This document shows positions 43,026-52,447 of a stretch of DNA of 64,000 nucleotides, piece by piece (positions within the stretch are counted from its first letter, which is position 1; every line of letters begins with the position of its first letter). A program made the translations under genes and the position numbers. Source of the stretch: Maribacter sp. MMG018 (GTDB lineage Bacteria > Bacteroidota > Bacteroidia > Flavobacteriales > Flavobacteriaceae); contig NZ_JAGJEC010000003.1 in assembly GCF_018100785.1 (NCBI RefSeq), forward strand, positions 177,401 to 241,400, in the 5' to 3' direction. The notes under the pieces are model-generated. The model worked only from the letters and a program-made list of their open reading frames with translations, was not told where the DNA came from and did not search any database.

Positions 43026-45032
43026 ATGTCAGAAGAGAAAAAAAACATAATACCTGAGAAAAAAGTGATAGAAGACAACCCTAAAGTTGCCAATGCGGAA
43101 GAATCCAATTTAAAGGAAAACGCAGAAAAAGCGGAGGAACAAAAGACTGTCGAGGAATCCGACAACGCGTCAGAAACCCAAAAGGAATTGGAAGTCTTGG
43201 ACGAGATAGAAGAAAGCAACGCAGAGGATGCGGAGGATACCGATACGCAAAAGCGCCATGAAATTCCTTTGTTGGACTACCATTCGATGTCAATGGAAAA
43301 CTTGGTCGGAGAACTGCAAAGGTTGATTCGAAACGAAAAGGTACAAGCTATTAAAAAGCATGTGGACAGTATTCGCGATGAGTTCAATTTAAAATTCCAA
43401 GATTTTATTGAACAGAAAAAGGAAGATTTTATCGCGAACGGTGGCAATGAAATAGACTTTAAATATAACTCTGTAACCAAAAGACAGTTTAATGAAGTTT
43501 ATGCCGAATATCGTGAAAAGAGAAATCAACATTATAAAAATTTAGAAAAAAGCCACAAAGAAAACTTGGCGTACAGGCTAGAACTCATCGAGAATTTAAA
43601 AGGCCTTGTCAATGTTGAAGAAGATATAAATACCACCTATAAGAATTTTAAGGAAATACAGGAGAAGTGGCGAAATGCCGGCCCCATACCTAGAACGGAG
43701 TACAACAATGTATGGCGTACCTATCACCATCATATTGAAATTTTTTATGATTTTCTTCATTTAAATAGAGAACTTAGAGACCTTGACTTTAAACACAATT
43801 TAGAAGAAAAACAAAAAATCGTAGAAAGAGCGGAAGCTTTGGCAGCCGAACCCGACCTAAACAAAGCTTTTAGAGAATTACAGGTACTGCATAAAATCTG
43901 GAAAGAAGATATTGGGCCTGTAGGAAAAGAACATAGAGAAGAAATATGGCAACGGTTCAGTAATGCCACCAAAGTAATACATGAAAGAAGGCAAGAATAC
44001 TTCAAAGAGCTGGACAAGCTTAACGAACAAAATCTAGAAAAGAAAAATGGTATTATCGAAGAGATTAAAAAACTCTCGGAAAATATCGCAAACAATCATA
44101 GAGAATTACAAAAACAGATAAAGCAGCTAGAGGAGCTTAGGGAATCATTCTTTAAGGCAGGCAAAGTACCCCAAAAAGACAACGAAAAAACATGGTCAGC
44201 ATTTAAGACCGCGGTCAGAAGTTTCAATAGAAACAAAAATGCCTTCTACAAGAACCTAAAAAAGGAACAACAAGAAAACCTTGACAAAAAAAGAGCTCTT
44301 TTAGAGATTGCGGTTTCATTAAAGGATAGTGATGACTTTGACAGCACCACTGCAGAAATGAAACGTATTCAAAGCGAATGGAAAAAAATTGGCCATGTAC
44401 CTAGAAAGTTTTCCGACAAATTATGGAAAGAGTTCAAAGAAGCTTGCAACCACTATTTTGACCGCTTGCATGCTTCAAAGAACGATTCTTATAAAGAAGA
44501 GTCTGAGAATTTAGAAAAAAAGGAAGCTATATTGTCCAATTTAAAGGCGTTTGAACTTAGTGGCGAAAGGGAAGCCGATTTGCAGAGTATCAAAAAATTC
44601 ATAGAAGATTGGAAAGCCATCGGCCATGTACCCTTTAAACAAAAGAACATAAACCAAAAGTTCAATAAAATAATAGACGCTCTTTTTAACAAGCTAAATA
44701 TTAGTCCTCAAGAATCAGAACTACTAAAGTATGGCAATAAGATCCAAAAGCTGAAAGAAGATGACAACCAAGAAAGGGCCATTCAAAAAGAACGTAGTTT
44801 TATCAGAAAAAAAATAGAGGAAAGTAAAAATGAAATCCGCCAATTAGAGAACAACCTTCAGTTTTTCTCTAACGATTCGGAAAACAATCCTTTGGTAAAA
44901 GACGTAATAAAAAGGGTAGAGAGCCATAAAGAGGCCCTGACTTCATGGAAAAACAAACTTAAGAAACTGAATATCCTTCAAAATAACCTTCAAAAGGTCT
45001 CCGAGGAAGAGACTGGTCCTGAAGAAGAGTAG
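43026..45032 (+). CDS. DUF349 repeat protein
   Basis: 668 residues, extremely charged and helical. An acidic, probably disordered N-terminus (first ~80 residues) is followed by about five DUF349 units, each marked by W-x-x-x-G-x-V/I-P: RNAGPIPRTEYNNVW, EDIGPVGKEHREEIW, FKAGKVPQKDNEKTW, KKIGHVPRKFSDKLW and KAIGHVPFKQKNINQ. The C-terminus is coiled coil. DUF349 function is unclear; a proteobacterial member (YccA/Rmd-unrelated, sometimes called smeA-like) gives no guidance. No signal peptide, so cytoplasmic. Confidence 0.88.
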   Translation: MSEEKKNIIPEKKVIEDNPKVANAEESNLKENAEKAEEQKTVEESDNASETQKELEVLDEIEESNAEDAEDTDTQKRHEIPLLDYHSMSMENLVGELQRLIRNEKVQAIKKHVDSIRDEFNLKFQDFIEQKKEDFIANGGNEIDFKYNSVTKRQFNEVYAEYREKRNQHYKNLEKSHKENLAYRLELIENLKGLVNVEEDINTTYKNFKEIQEKWRNAGPIPRTEYNNVWRTYHHHIEIFYDFLHLNRELRDLDFKHNLEEKQKIVERAEALAAEPDLNKAFRELQVLHKIWKEDIGPVGKEHREEIWQRFSNATKVIHERRQEYFKELDKLNEQNLEKKNGIIEEIKKLSENIANNHRELQKQIKQLEELRESFFKAGKVPQKDNEKTWSAFKTAVRSFNRNKNAFYKNLKKEQQENLDKKRALLEIAVSLKDSDDFDSTTAEMKRIQSEWKKIGHVPRKFSDKLWKEFKEACNHYFDRLHASKNDSYKEESENLEKKEAILSNLKAFELSGEREADLQSIKKFIEDWKAIGHVPFKQKNINQKFNKIIDALFNKLNISPQESELLKYGNKIQKLKEDDNQERAIQKERSFIRKKIEESKNEIRQLENNLQFFSNDSENNPLVKDVIKRVESHKEALTSWKNKLKKLNILQNNLQKVSEEETGPEEE

Positions 45033-45110
45033 ATGGTTATATTCTATAAATATTCGTTAATGACAACACTGCATACTTGTTTTATAAACTAACCTTTTTA
45101 TAATATAGCA

Positions 45111-45644
45111 ATGAAAACATATGTTCAAAAAAGTTTAGCTCTTATAACCCTAGTATCTTTAGCTAGTTGTGGCGATTTTGATAGTTTTAAAAAACATGAG
45201 GAAGAACCGTTATCTACCGTAGATTGGTCGCATAAAGAGGTAAACTTAAAAAGTATAGACTCTTTGATATACGGAAAATCATATCTATCGGTCTACTCTC
45301 AAGTTTATAGTTACACCGAACACACGTCTTTAGACCTGACCGCCACGGTAAGTATACGAAATACAAATTCTGACGCGAAAAGCTATTTAATAAGAGCGGA
45401 CTACTACGATACCCATGGCAAAAAATTACACTCTTACGTTGATGCGCCCATAGCTGTAGATGAACTGGAAACCTTAGAAATAGTTATTGCAGAATTTGAT
45501 CAAAAGGGAGGCACAGGGGCCAATTTCATCTTTGAGTGGGCGGTAGAGCCATCGACCAGCAAACCTATTTTTGAAGCTATAATGATATCTACTTATGGCC
45601 AACAAGGATTATCTTTTATTAGTCATGGACACCAAATAGAATAA
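45111..45644 (+). CDS. Small lipoprotein of unknown function
   Basis: 177 residues; signal peptide with lipobox LASCGD, Cys20. The mature protein is a single beta-rich domain (LSVYSQVYSYTEHTSLDLTA, SYLIRADYYDTHGKKLHSYV and a C-terminal EWAVEPSTSKPIFEAIMIST), resembling a small immunoglobulin-like or FxLYD-type domain in strand pattern. Not assigned to a family. 78 nt after the DUF349 gene and followed by a strong terminator. Confidence 0.75.
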   Translation: MKTYVQKSLALITLVSLASCGDFDSFKKHEEEPLSTVDWSHKEVNLKSIDSLIYGKSYLSVYSQVYSYTEHTSLDLTATVSIRNTNSDAKSYLIRADYYDTHGKKLHSYVDAPIAVDELETLEIVIAEFDQKGGTGANFIFEWAVEPSTSKPIFEAIMISTYGQQGLSFISHGHQIE

Positions 45645-45657
45645 AAAATTATATCCA

Positions 45658-45690
45658 TAAAAAAAGAGGGCCATTGGCCCTCTTTTTTAT
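45658..45690. terminator. Bidirectional terminator between the lipoprotein gene and rny
   Basis: A/T-flanked hairpin with GAGGGCC/GGCCCTC core and T runs on both strands (TAAAAAAAGAGGG arm), between convergent genes. Confidence 0.85.
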
Positions 45691-45704
45691 AACTATCTGT
45701 TTTA

Positions 45705-47273
45705 TTACTTTGCTACGTTTACCGCCCTTGTTTCTCGAATTACGGTAACTTTTACTTGTCCGGGATACGTCATGTCGGTTTGTATTTTTTGAGAAATCTC
45801 AAACGATAACTGGGCCGCCCTCTCATCGTTCACTTTTTCACTTTCTACGATTACCCTAAGCTCTCTACCGGCCTGTATCGCATAAGCCTTCTGTACACCG
45901 CTAAAACCAAAGGCTATTTCTTCAAGGTCTTTTAGTCTTTGTATATAAGAATCCAATACCTGTCTTCTTGCTCCAGGTCTAGCACCGCTAATGGCATCAC
46001 AAACCTGCACTATTGGAGATATCAATGTTTTCATTTCTATCTCGTCATGGTGTGCCCCTATCGCATTGCACACTTCCGGTTTCTCTCCATACTTTTCGGC
46101 CCACTGCATACCTAAGATAGCATGTGGTGTTTCTACTTCTGCCTCGGTATTTGGCACCTTACCTATATCGTGTAACAAACCTGCCCTTTTAGCAATTTTC
46201 GGATTAAGACCCAATTCAGAGGCCATAACACCACAAAGCTTGGCAACCTCACGCGAGTGTTGCAATAAATTCTGCCCATAAGAAGAACGATACTTCATTC
46301 TACCTACCGCTTTAATAAGTTCTGGATGTAATCCGTGTATACCTAAATCTATAACCGTACGTTTTCCTATCTCTACTATCTCGGCCTCTATCTGCTTTTC
46401 GGTCTTCTTAACTATCTCTTCGATTCTTGCCGGGTGTATTCTACCATCGGTCACTAACTTGTGCAACGACAGCCTTGCGACTTCTCTTCTTACGGAATCG
46501 AAACAGGACAGAATAATCGCTTCAGGAGTATCGTCTACTATTATCTCTACCCCAGTCGCAGATTCAAGCGCCCTAATGTTTCTTCCTTCCCTACCAATGA
46601 TCCTACCTTTAACATCATCAGATTCTATATTGAAAACAGAAACACAATTCTCAACGGCCTCTTCGGTTCCTATTCTCTGAATAGTGTTGATCACTATTTT
46701 TCTTGCTTCTTGTTGCGCCGTAAGTTTGGCCTCTTCCACCGTCGTCTGAATATACCCCATGGCATCGGTCTTAGCCGTGTCCTTGAGGCTTTCTATCAAC
46801 TGACTTTTAGCTTCTTCGGCAGAAAGCCCAGATATAACTTCCAGTTGCTGAACTTGACTCTTGTGAAGCCTATCTACCTCTGATTGCTTTTTCTCGTAAA
46901 ACTCTTTTCTATGCTCAACGTCTTTCAGTTTATTGTTCAGCTGAGCATTCAATTGCTTGTTTTTGGCAAGCTCACTGCTTATCTGTGATTCTTTGTCCCT
47001 TGTTCTTTTTTCTGCTTCGGCAATTTTCTTGTCTTTATTGATAATGACCTTTTCATGTTCGGCCTTCAATTCCAAAAACTTCTCCTTTGCCTGTAGGATC
47101 TTATCCTTTTTAATGTTCTCCCCTTCTATTTTAGCCTCTTTCACAATATGGGCCGCCTCTTTTTTTGCATTGGCTATTGTTTTAGAGGCCTTGCCTTTTT
47201 CCATAAACTTGGCGATCGCGAAACCAATTGCCAAACCTATAATACCTACTATTATAATCATTGTACTATCCAT
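45705..47273 (-). CDS. rny: Ribonuclease Y
   Basis: Membrane-anchored endoribonuclease that starts mRNA decay. 522 residues from ATG 47273 ([10 protein letters not shown]): one N-terminal transmembrane helix, a long charged coiled coil at about 25-200, a KH domain with [15 protein letters not shown], and an HD domain with LLHDIGK and AHHDEIEMK. An in-frame start 51 nt upstream would place polar residues before the anchor and run into the T-rich end of the RNA gene, so it is rejected. Directly downstream of the 6S-like RNA and zapA. Confidence 0.95.
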   Translation of the reverse strand: MDSTMIIIVGIIGLAIGFAIAKFMEKGKASKTIANAKKEAAHIVKEAKIEGENIKKDKILQAKEKFLELKAEHEKVIINKDKKIAEAEKRTRDKESQISSELAKNKQLNAQLNNKLKDVEHRKEFYEKKQSEVDRLHKSQVQQLEVISGLSAEEAKSQLIESLKDTAKTDAMGYIQTTVEEAKLTAQQEARKIVINTIQRIGTEEAVENCVSVFNIESDDVKGRIIGREGRNIRALESATGVEIIVDDTPEAIILSCFDSVRREVARLSLHKLVTDGRIHPARIEEIVKKTEKQIEAEIVEIGKRTVIDLGIHGLHPELIKAVGRMKYRSSYGQNLLQHSREVAKLCGVMASELGLNPKIAKRAGLLHDIGKVPNTEAEVETPHAILGMQWAEKYGEKPEVCNAIGAHHDEIEMKTLISPIVQVCDAISGARPGARRQVLDSYIQRLKDLEEIAFGFSGVQKAYAIQAGRELRVIVESEKVNDERAAQLSFEISQKIQTDMTYPGQVKVTVIRETRAVNVAK

Positions 47274-47290
47274 AGTGTCATATATATTTA

Positions 47291-47460
47291 AAAAAAAAGC
47301 CCACATTGGAGAAGTTTTGTACAAACTCCGGTAAACAGGTTTAGGGCTAACAGACTGATCAAGGATCCTTATACAAGTAAGGCTTGCTTTTACAACCTAA
47401 ACTCACCCTTTTTAAACAAATTAATGTTGAGTTCGTCAAAAGATAATACCAATGTGGGCA
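47291..47460 (-). ncRNA. ssrS: 6S RNA-like structured RNA downstream of zapA
   Basis: About 170 nt between zapA and rny that code for nothing and fold into a long rod. Closing stem: GCCCACATTGG (47459-47449) pairs perfectly with CCAATGTGGGC (47309-47299). Second stem: ACGAACTC (47436-47429) with GAGTTTGT (47328-47321). Then a large asymmetric bubble, an inner stem GTTTAGG/CCTAAAC (47402-47396 and 47345-47339) and a terminal hairpin CCTTA/TAAGG (47382-47378, 47371-47367). Nine U residues follow the closing stem, as in an intrinsic terminator. Closed stem, central bubble and position after zapA are all as in 6S RNA (ssrS) of proteobacteria, which sequesters housekeeping RNA polymerase. No sequence-level search was possible. 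Confidence 0.72.
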
Positions 47461-47488
47461 GTAACTTAATGTATTTTAAAGAACGTTT

Positions 47489-47785
47489 TTATTTTGTAGC
47501 CAGCTGTGAATCGACCAAATCGGCAAGGGCTTTTAAACGTTCCTCCGCTTTTTTGGTTCCTTCGGTTTGTTCTATGCCCTTTTGCTCTATCTTAGAGGCA
47601 AACTGTAAGGCGCACATGGCCAAAACATCTTGCTTGTCCCTAACAGCATAATTTTGCTCAAACTTTTTGGCCAAATGTTCTATATTTTTGGCCGCTTTCC
47701 TTAAACCTTCCTCTTGGCTGGGATCTATCGTTAATGGGTAGACCCTATCGGCAATGGAAAGCTTTATTTTGAGCTTTTCTGACAT
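47489..47785 (-). CDS. zapA: Cell division protein ZapA
   Basis: 98 residues. ZapA binds FtsZ and bundles filaments at the division ring. N-terminal LKIKLSIADRVYPLTIDPSQEEGLRKAAKNI type segment (beta hairpin plus helix) and a C-terminal helix that forms the coiled-coil dimer (LQFASKIEQKGIEQTEGTKKAE). 10 nt after the coiled-coil gene upstream and just ahead of the 6S-like RNA. Confidence 0.93.
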   Translation of the reverse strand: MSEKLKIKLSIADRVYPLTIDPSQEEGLRKAAKNIEHLAKKFEQNYAVRDKQDVLAMCALQFASKIEQKGIEQTEGTKKAEERLKALADLVDSQLATK

Positions 47786-47795
47786 ATCGTTAACA

Positions 47796-48086
47796 TTATT
47801 CCGAAAGCTGCGCTATACAATAGTCCAACTCTCTTATCAATGTATTTATTTTAAGCTTAGCTTCTGTTTTATTTGTATTACTGCCAAGCATCGTATTTGC
47901 AAGTTTGAGCGAATTATATTTTTCCTCCCATTCGGAAACCATTTGCTGAGTTTTCTCTTGATCGGCCTTTATACTCATCAATTCATTTTCCAGCGTCTTA
48001 TTAGCCTTGTTAAGAACTTCCAATCTATGAAGCAACTTGCTAATCTTATTCTCTAAGGAATCAACGATTTGAATTAATTCGCCCAT
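47796..48086 (-). CDS. Small coiled-coil protein upstream of zapA
   Basis: 96 residues from ATG 48086 (MGELIQIVDSLENK); an ATG two codons earlier is possible. Almost the whole chain is heptad-patterned coiled coil (LENKISKLLHRLEVLNKAN, then MVSEWEEKYNSLKLAN). Its size, fold and co-transcription with zapA suggest a division-ring partner similar in architecture to ZapB, but no homology can be claimed from sequence alone. Confidence 0.8.
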   Translation of the reverse strand: MGELIQIVDSLENKISKLLHRLEVLNKANKTLENELMSIKADQEKTQQMVSEWEEKYNSLKLANTMLGSNTNKTEAKLKINTLIRELDYCIAQLSE

Positions 48087-48109
48087 ACACAAATTTGATG
48101 CGATTTACA

Positions 48110-48140
48110 CAAAGTTAACATTCGTTTATTGACTTAGCAA
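48110..48140 (-). promoter_or_regulatory. Promoter of the coiled-coil/zapA operon
   Basis: Minus strand TTG (48140-48138), 20 nt spacer, TAACTTTG (48117-48110): full match to the flavobacterial consensus, about 20 nt before the start codon. Confidence 0.65.
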
Positions 48141-48279
48141 TACTTTTTATAAATATTCTTTTGTGAATTACTTAAACCACCACAAACATTAGACCTTATG
48201 GACATTTGTTATATTTACCTTCTTCAACTTTCACCAATTGATGGCTATTATTTATTTTCGTACCAACTTTGTATTTGCT

Positions 48280-49971
48280 ATGAAAAAAATTGCCACCACA
48301 TTACTATTGATCTTTTCCATGAATTTGTTCGGTCAGGAGAATTATCCCAAAGATGCCTTTAGGCTTCCCTTGGATATACCAATAATTTTGGCAGGAACCT
48401 TTGGCGAATTGCGTTCCAACCATTTTCATTCCGGTATCGACATCAAAACCCAACAAAGAGAAGGTCTTCCGGTATACAGTATCGGAGACGGTACTATTAC
48501 AAGAATAAAAGTATCGCTTTGGGGGTACGGGAAGGTCATTTATGTAGCACATCCAAACGGGTATACCTCTGTATATGGGCACCTTCAAAAGTTTTCCCCA
48601 AAAATAGAAGCCTATATCAAAAAACTACAGTATAAAAAAAAGTCATACGAAGTTGAAGTCTTTCCGGATTACGGAGAGTTAAAGCTAGAGAAAGGGGAGC
48701 TTATCGCTTATAGTGGAAATACAGGAGGGTCTTCTGGGCCTCACCTTCACTTTGAAATAAGAAGTAGTATTTCAGAAAAACCTACAAATCCATTGTTATA
48801 TGGCATAGATGTGGCCGATGCGACCAACCCTACCTTAGAAAAATTGTTCGTATACCCCCTATCTAAAGACGCACAAGTAAACCAAAGTACCGATAAAATT
48901 CAAATTAATTACAGCAGACAACCAGACGGCACCTATTTGACCAACAAAATAAATGCCTTGGGAAAGATCGGTATCGGATTCGTTGGCTTTGACCGCCAAG
49001 ATATGGCAGCAAATAAAAACGGGGTGTACTCGGTCTCTTTGACGGTTAACGGAAAAACCTATAGTTCATATGATTTTGAATCTTTTTCTTTTGGCGAGAC
49101 CAGATACATTAACACGTTGATAGATTATGAGTATTATGGCAAATACAGGCAAAGAATACAAAAAACATTTAGGTCCCCAGGCAATAACCTAAGTATATAC
49201 AAAGAGCTTTACAACAATGGAACCATTGATATAAGAGAAGGTTTAAGTTACAACGTTCAACTATTGATCAAGGATTATAAGGGAAACGATGTTACCGTTA
49301 ACATTCCTATCGAAGGAAAAAGAGAAGAAATCAAAATAACAAAGGACAATGACAAAACGGATAATTTTGTTATCGCCAAAAAGCCCAATAACTTTGATTT
49401 GGGAGGTGCCAAGGTTTATTTTCCCGAAAACACTTTTTATGAAGACTTTTATATTGATTTAAAAAAGGGAAAAGATACTGTTGGCATTCATAGAAATACG
49501 GTTCCGGCACACAGAAACTTCACCATCACATTTGATGTGGACAAATACACCCAAGAAGAACGTAAAAAGCTCTTTATCGCCAGACTGGACAGCAGGTTAA
49601 GACCTAGTTATGTTAGTACCTATAAAAGAGGCAATACATTCACCGCCAGAACCAGATACCTGGGCACGTATACTTTGGCAAAAGATACTGTTCCACCAAA
49701 GATCAGGACCAAGAATTTCAAAGAAAAACAGTGGCTTAACAATTATAAATATTTAAGCATTCATATATCTGACGACCTAAGCGGCATTAACACCTATTCC
49801 GCCACCTTGAACGGCGAATGGATCTTAATGGAGTACGAACCCAAAAAAAATACACTTACCTATAATTTTGATGATAAGATCTTAGATAAGAAACAATGTA
49901 AACTTGTAGTTACCGTTACAGATAATGTAGGCAATACAAGTACATTGTCGACTTCCTTTTATAGAAAATAA
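48280..49971 (+). CDS. Secreted M23 family metallopeptidase
   Basis: 563 residues from ATG 48280, which gives a signal peptide (KKIATTLLLIFSMNLFGQ). The LytM/M23 domain comes first, with zinc-binding NHFHSGIDIKT near residue 46 and GPHLHFEIR near 160, so it should cut peptidoglycan cross-bridges or related peptides. About 400 further residues are beta-rich (a C-terminal region with DDLSGINTYSATLNGEW and VTDNVGNTS, Ig-like). Followed 5 nt later by a TonB-dependent receptor gene. Confidence 0.92.
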   Translation: MKKIATTLLLIFSMNLFGQENYPKDAFRLPLDIPIILAGTFGELRSNHFHSGIDIKTQQREGLPVYSIGDGTITRIKVSLWGYGKVIYVAHPNGYTSVYGHLQKFSPKIEAYIKKLQYKKKSYEVEVFPDYGELKLEKGELIAYSGNTGGSSGPHLHFEIRSSISEKPTNPLLYGIDVADATNPTLEKLFVYPLSKDAQVNQSTDKIQINYSRQPDGTYLTNKINALGKIGIGFVGFDRQDMAANKNGVYSVSLTVNGKTYSSYDFESFSFGETRYINTLIDYEYYGKYRQRIQKTFRSPGNNLSIYKELYNNGTIDIREGLSYNVQLLIKDYKGNDVTVNIPIEGKREEIKITKDNDKTDNFVIAKKPNNFDLGGAKVYFPENTFYEDFYIDLKKGKDTVGIHRNTVPAHRNFTITFDVDKYTQEERKKLFIARLDSRLRPSYVSTYKRGNTFTARTRYLGTYTLAKDTVPPKIRTKNFKEKQWLNNYKYLSIHISDDLSGINTYSATLNGEWILMEYEPKKNTLTYNFDDKILDKKQCKLVVTVTDNVGNTSTLSTSFYRK

Positions 49972-49976
49972 AATCT

Positions 49977-52442
49977 TTGGGATTTTGTAAACATTTTTTT
50001 CTGCTCATATTATTCTGCCATACTTATAGTATTGCGCAGAATGCCACTATTACGGGGGTTGTATTGAACGAGGACAATGAACCTTTATCTAACGTAAATA
50101 TTATCTCAGAAGAAAACGGAACCGCTTCCGACGAAAACGGTTTTTATATTTTAAACGTACTTTCCGACACGAAGGTTTCTATTACATTTACCCATCTAGG
50201 GCATAAAAAGGTGGTATTAAAAAACCTTTTACTAAGCACCAACGAGACTTTTGAGTTTAATCCGGTGTTGAAATCAAATACCATTCAGGTAGATGGAGTA
50301 ACCGTGACGCCAAACGGCAAAAAAGAGGTAAACGGTATTCTATCTATTTCACCTGAACAAGCAAGAAAAATACCCGGGGCCAATGCAGGTGTAGAGAACA
50401 TTTTAAAATTACTGCCGGGCGTTACCTCCAATAACGAACTTAGCACACAATATTCGGTACGAGGTGGCAACTATGATGAAAACCTGGTATACATTAATGA
50501 AATAGAGGTATATCGTCCGTTCTTGATCAGATCCGCACAACAAGAAGGCCTAAGTTTCGTAAACAGCGACCTAACACAGGATGTCAAATTTTCATCGGGA
50601 GGTTTCCAAGCCAAGTATGGCGACAAGCTGTCATCGGTACTGGACATCACTTACAAAACTCCATCTTCGCTCTCCATTAAAGGTGATATTAGTTTATTAG
50701 GAGTTAGCGCCAGTTTGGAAACAAGATCAAAAAACAAAAGATTCGGTAGTATTACAGGCGTACGCTATAGAAACAACGCCTTATTGTTAAATAGCCTACA
50801 GACCCAGAGTAATATCAGGCCTTCGTTTACGGACGTTCAAAATTATATGACCTATCAATTCTCCAAAAAATTCAACCTTAACTTTTTAGGAAATATTTCC
50901 GTCAACAACTACAAGAACGAGCCCTTTCAACGACAAACAAATTTCGGCACTTTTGATGCTCCCCAAGCTCTTACCATTTTTTATGAGGGATCCGAGGTAA
51001 ATCGTTATAGCACAGCCCTCGGAGCTTTAAAAGGAAATTACTATTTAAACGAGAATACTACCCTTAAATTAATATCCTCTATTTACCATACCACAGAAGA
51101 GGAGTATTCAGATGTTGTGGCCTCCTATGAATTAGGAGAGGTGGACAGTAACCCAACTAGTGATAATTATGGCGGAGCCACCAATACAAGGGGCGTAGGG
51201 TCACAGTTCAATAGATCTAGAAACGATCTAGATGCCTTGATATTTAATCTTGAACACAAGGGCATTCACCAAAAAAACGATACAAAATTAGAATGGGGGA
51301 TCAAATACACCCATGAAGATATAAGAGATCAGCTCAGAGAATCTGAATTTATAGATTCCTTAGGATTTTCGGTCCGCCCCCCTACTAGCGAATTCATAAA
51401 CGATCAACCAGAAACACCTTTTAATGCCCCTTTGGTAGCCTACCAGAACGTAAACGCGACCAATTTTGTTAAAACAAATCGCTTTTCAGGATATGTACAG
51501 GTAGGGATCCAAAAAAAATGGAAAGAACATAACATCTATTATAATCTAGGGCTTAGGACTCAACATTGGACAGTAAGCGGCAAAAATGTTGAAAAAGTAG
51601 CACAGACCGTTCTTAGCCCAAGAGCACAATTCACCATTAAACCGAATTGGAAAAGAGACATGCTCTTTAGGGTATCTGGAGGTGTATACCACCAACCTCC
51701 TTTTTATAGAGAGCTAAGAGACAGTACCGGTACCGTTAACCCAAACGTTAAGGCACAAAGATCTTTACATTTGGTACTAGGTAACGAATACAGTTTTTTG
51801 TTATGGAACAGACCGTTTAAGCTTATCACCGAAAGCTATTATAAAAAATTGGATAATGTAAATCCATATACACTAGAAGATGTTCGTATAAGGTACAGTG
51901 CCGATAACAGTGCAAAAGCCTATGTCTATGGAGCCGAATTAAGAATGAACGGAGCTTTTGTTCCGGGCACCGAATCGTGGATAAGCCTAGGCTATCTGCA
52001 AACCAAAGAAAATAGAGACAACAGGGGCTATATTTCCAGACCCACCGATCAACGCCTTAAAATGGGGATTCTTTTTCAAGATTACATTCCAAATATTCCC
52101 GATTTAAAAATGTATTTGAACTTGATATACAGTACAGGTGTGCCTGGCGGTTCCCCTAGTTATGCCGACCCTTATATTTTTCAGAATAGATTAAGAGATT
52201 ATAAGCGTGCAGATTTAGGAATTTCCTATATTTTTGTAGGCAAGAACAAAACCTTTGATAGTAATCATTGGTTACGTTCTTTTAAAGAACTAAGTGTTGG
52301 TTTTGAGATTTTTAATCTGTTCAACAATCAAAATTCCATAACAAACACATGGGTACGTGACGTAGATAGCAAAAATGAGTATGCCGTGCCTAATTACCTT
52401 ACGTCCAGAGTTCTTAATTTAAGACTACAAATGAGATTGTAA
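49977..52442 (+). CDS. TonB-dependent outer membrane receptor (TTG start)
   Basis: 821 residues. Signal peptide KHFFLLILFCHTYSIAQ, a carboxypeptidase-regulatory-like domain at about 22-105 (ATITGVVLNEDNEPLSNVNI), plug with ISPEQARKIPGANAGVENIL and QYSVRGGNYDENLVYINEIEV, and a beta-barrel to the C-terminal LNLRLQMRL. No SusD partner is adjacent, so it is not a typical polysaccharide utilisation locus; the substrate is unknown. No ATG or GTG is available between the in-frame stop at 49962-49964 and the signal peptide, so TTG 49977 is the start. Confidence 0.9.
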   Translation: MGFCKHFFLLILFCHTYSIAQNATITGVVLNEDNEPLSNVNIISEENGTASDENGFYILNVLSDTKVSITFTHLGHKKVVLKNLLLSTNETFEFNPVLKSNTIQVDGVTVTPNGKKEVNGILSISPEQARKIPGANAGVENILKLLPGVTSNNELSTQYSVRGGNYDENLVYINEIEVYRPFLIRSAQQEGLSFVNSDLTQDVKFSSGGFQAKYGDKLSSVLDITYKTPSSLSIKGDISLLGVSASLETRSKNKRFGSITGVRYRNNALLLNSLQTQSNIRPSFTDVQNYMTYQFSKKFNLNFLGNISVNNYKNEPFQRQTNFGTFDAPQALTIFYEGSEVNRYSTALGALKGNYYLNENTTLKLISSIYHTTEEEYSDVVASYELGEVDSNPTSDNYGGATNTRGVGSQFNRSRNDLDALIFNLEHKGIHQKNDTKLEWGIKYTHEDIRDQLRESEFIDSLGFSVRPPTSEFINDQPETPFNAPLVAYQNVNATNFVKTNRFSGYVQVGIQKKWKEHNIYYNLGLRTQHWTVSGKNVEKVAQTVLSPRAQFTIKPNWKRDMLFRVSGGVYHQPPFYRELRDSTGTVNPNVKAQRSLHLVLGNEYSFLLWNRPFKLITESYYKKLDNVNPYTLEDVRIRYSADNSAKAYVYGAELRMNGAFVPGTESWISLGYLQTKENRDNRGYISRPTDQRLKMGILFQDYIPNIPDLKMYLNLIYSTGVPGGSPSYADPYIFQNRLRDYKRADLGISYIFVGKNKTFDSNHWLRSFKELSVGFEIFNLFNNQNSITNTWVRDVDSKNEYAVPNYLTSRVLNLRLQMRL

Positions 52443-52447
52443 TTACT

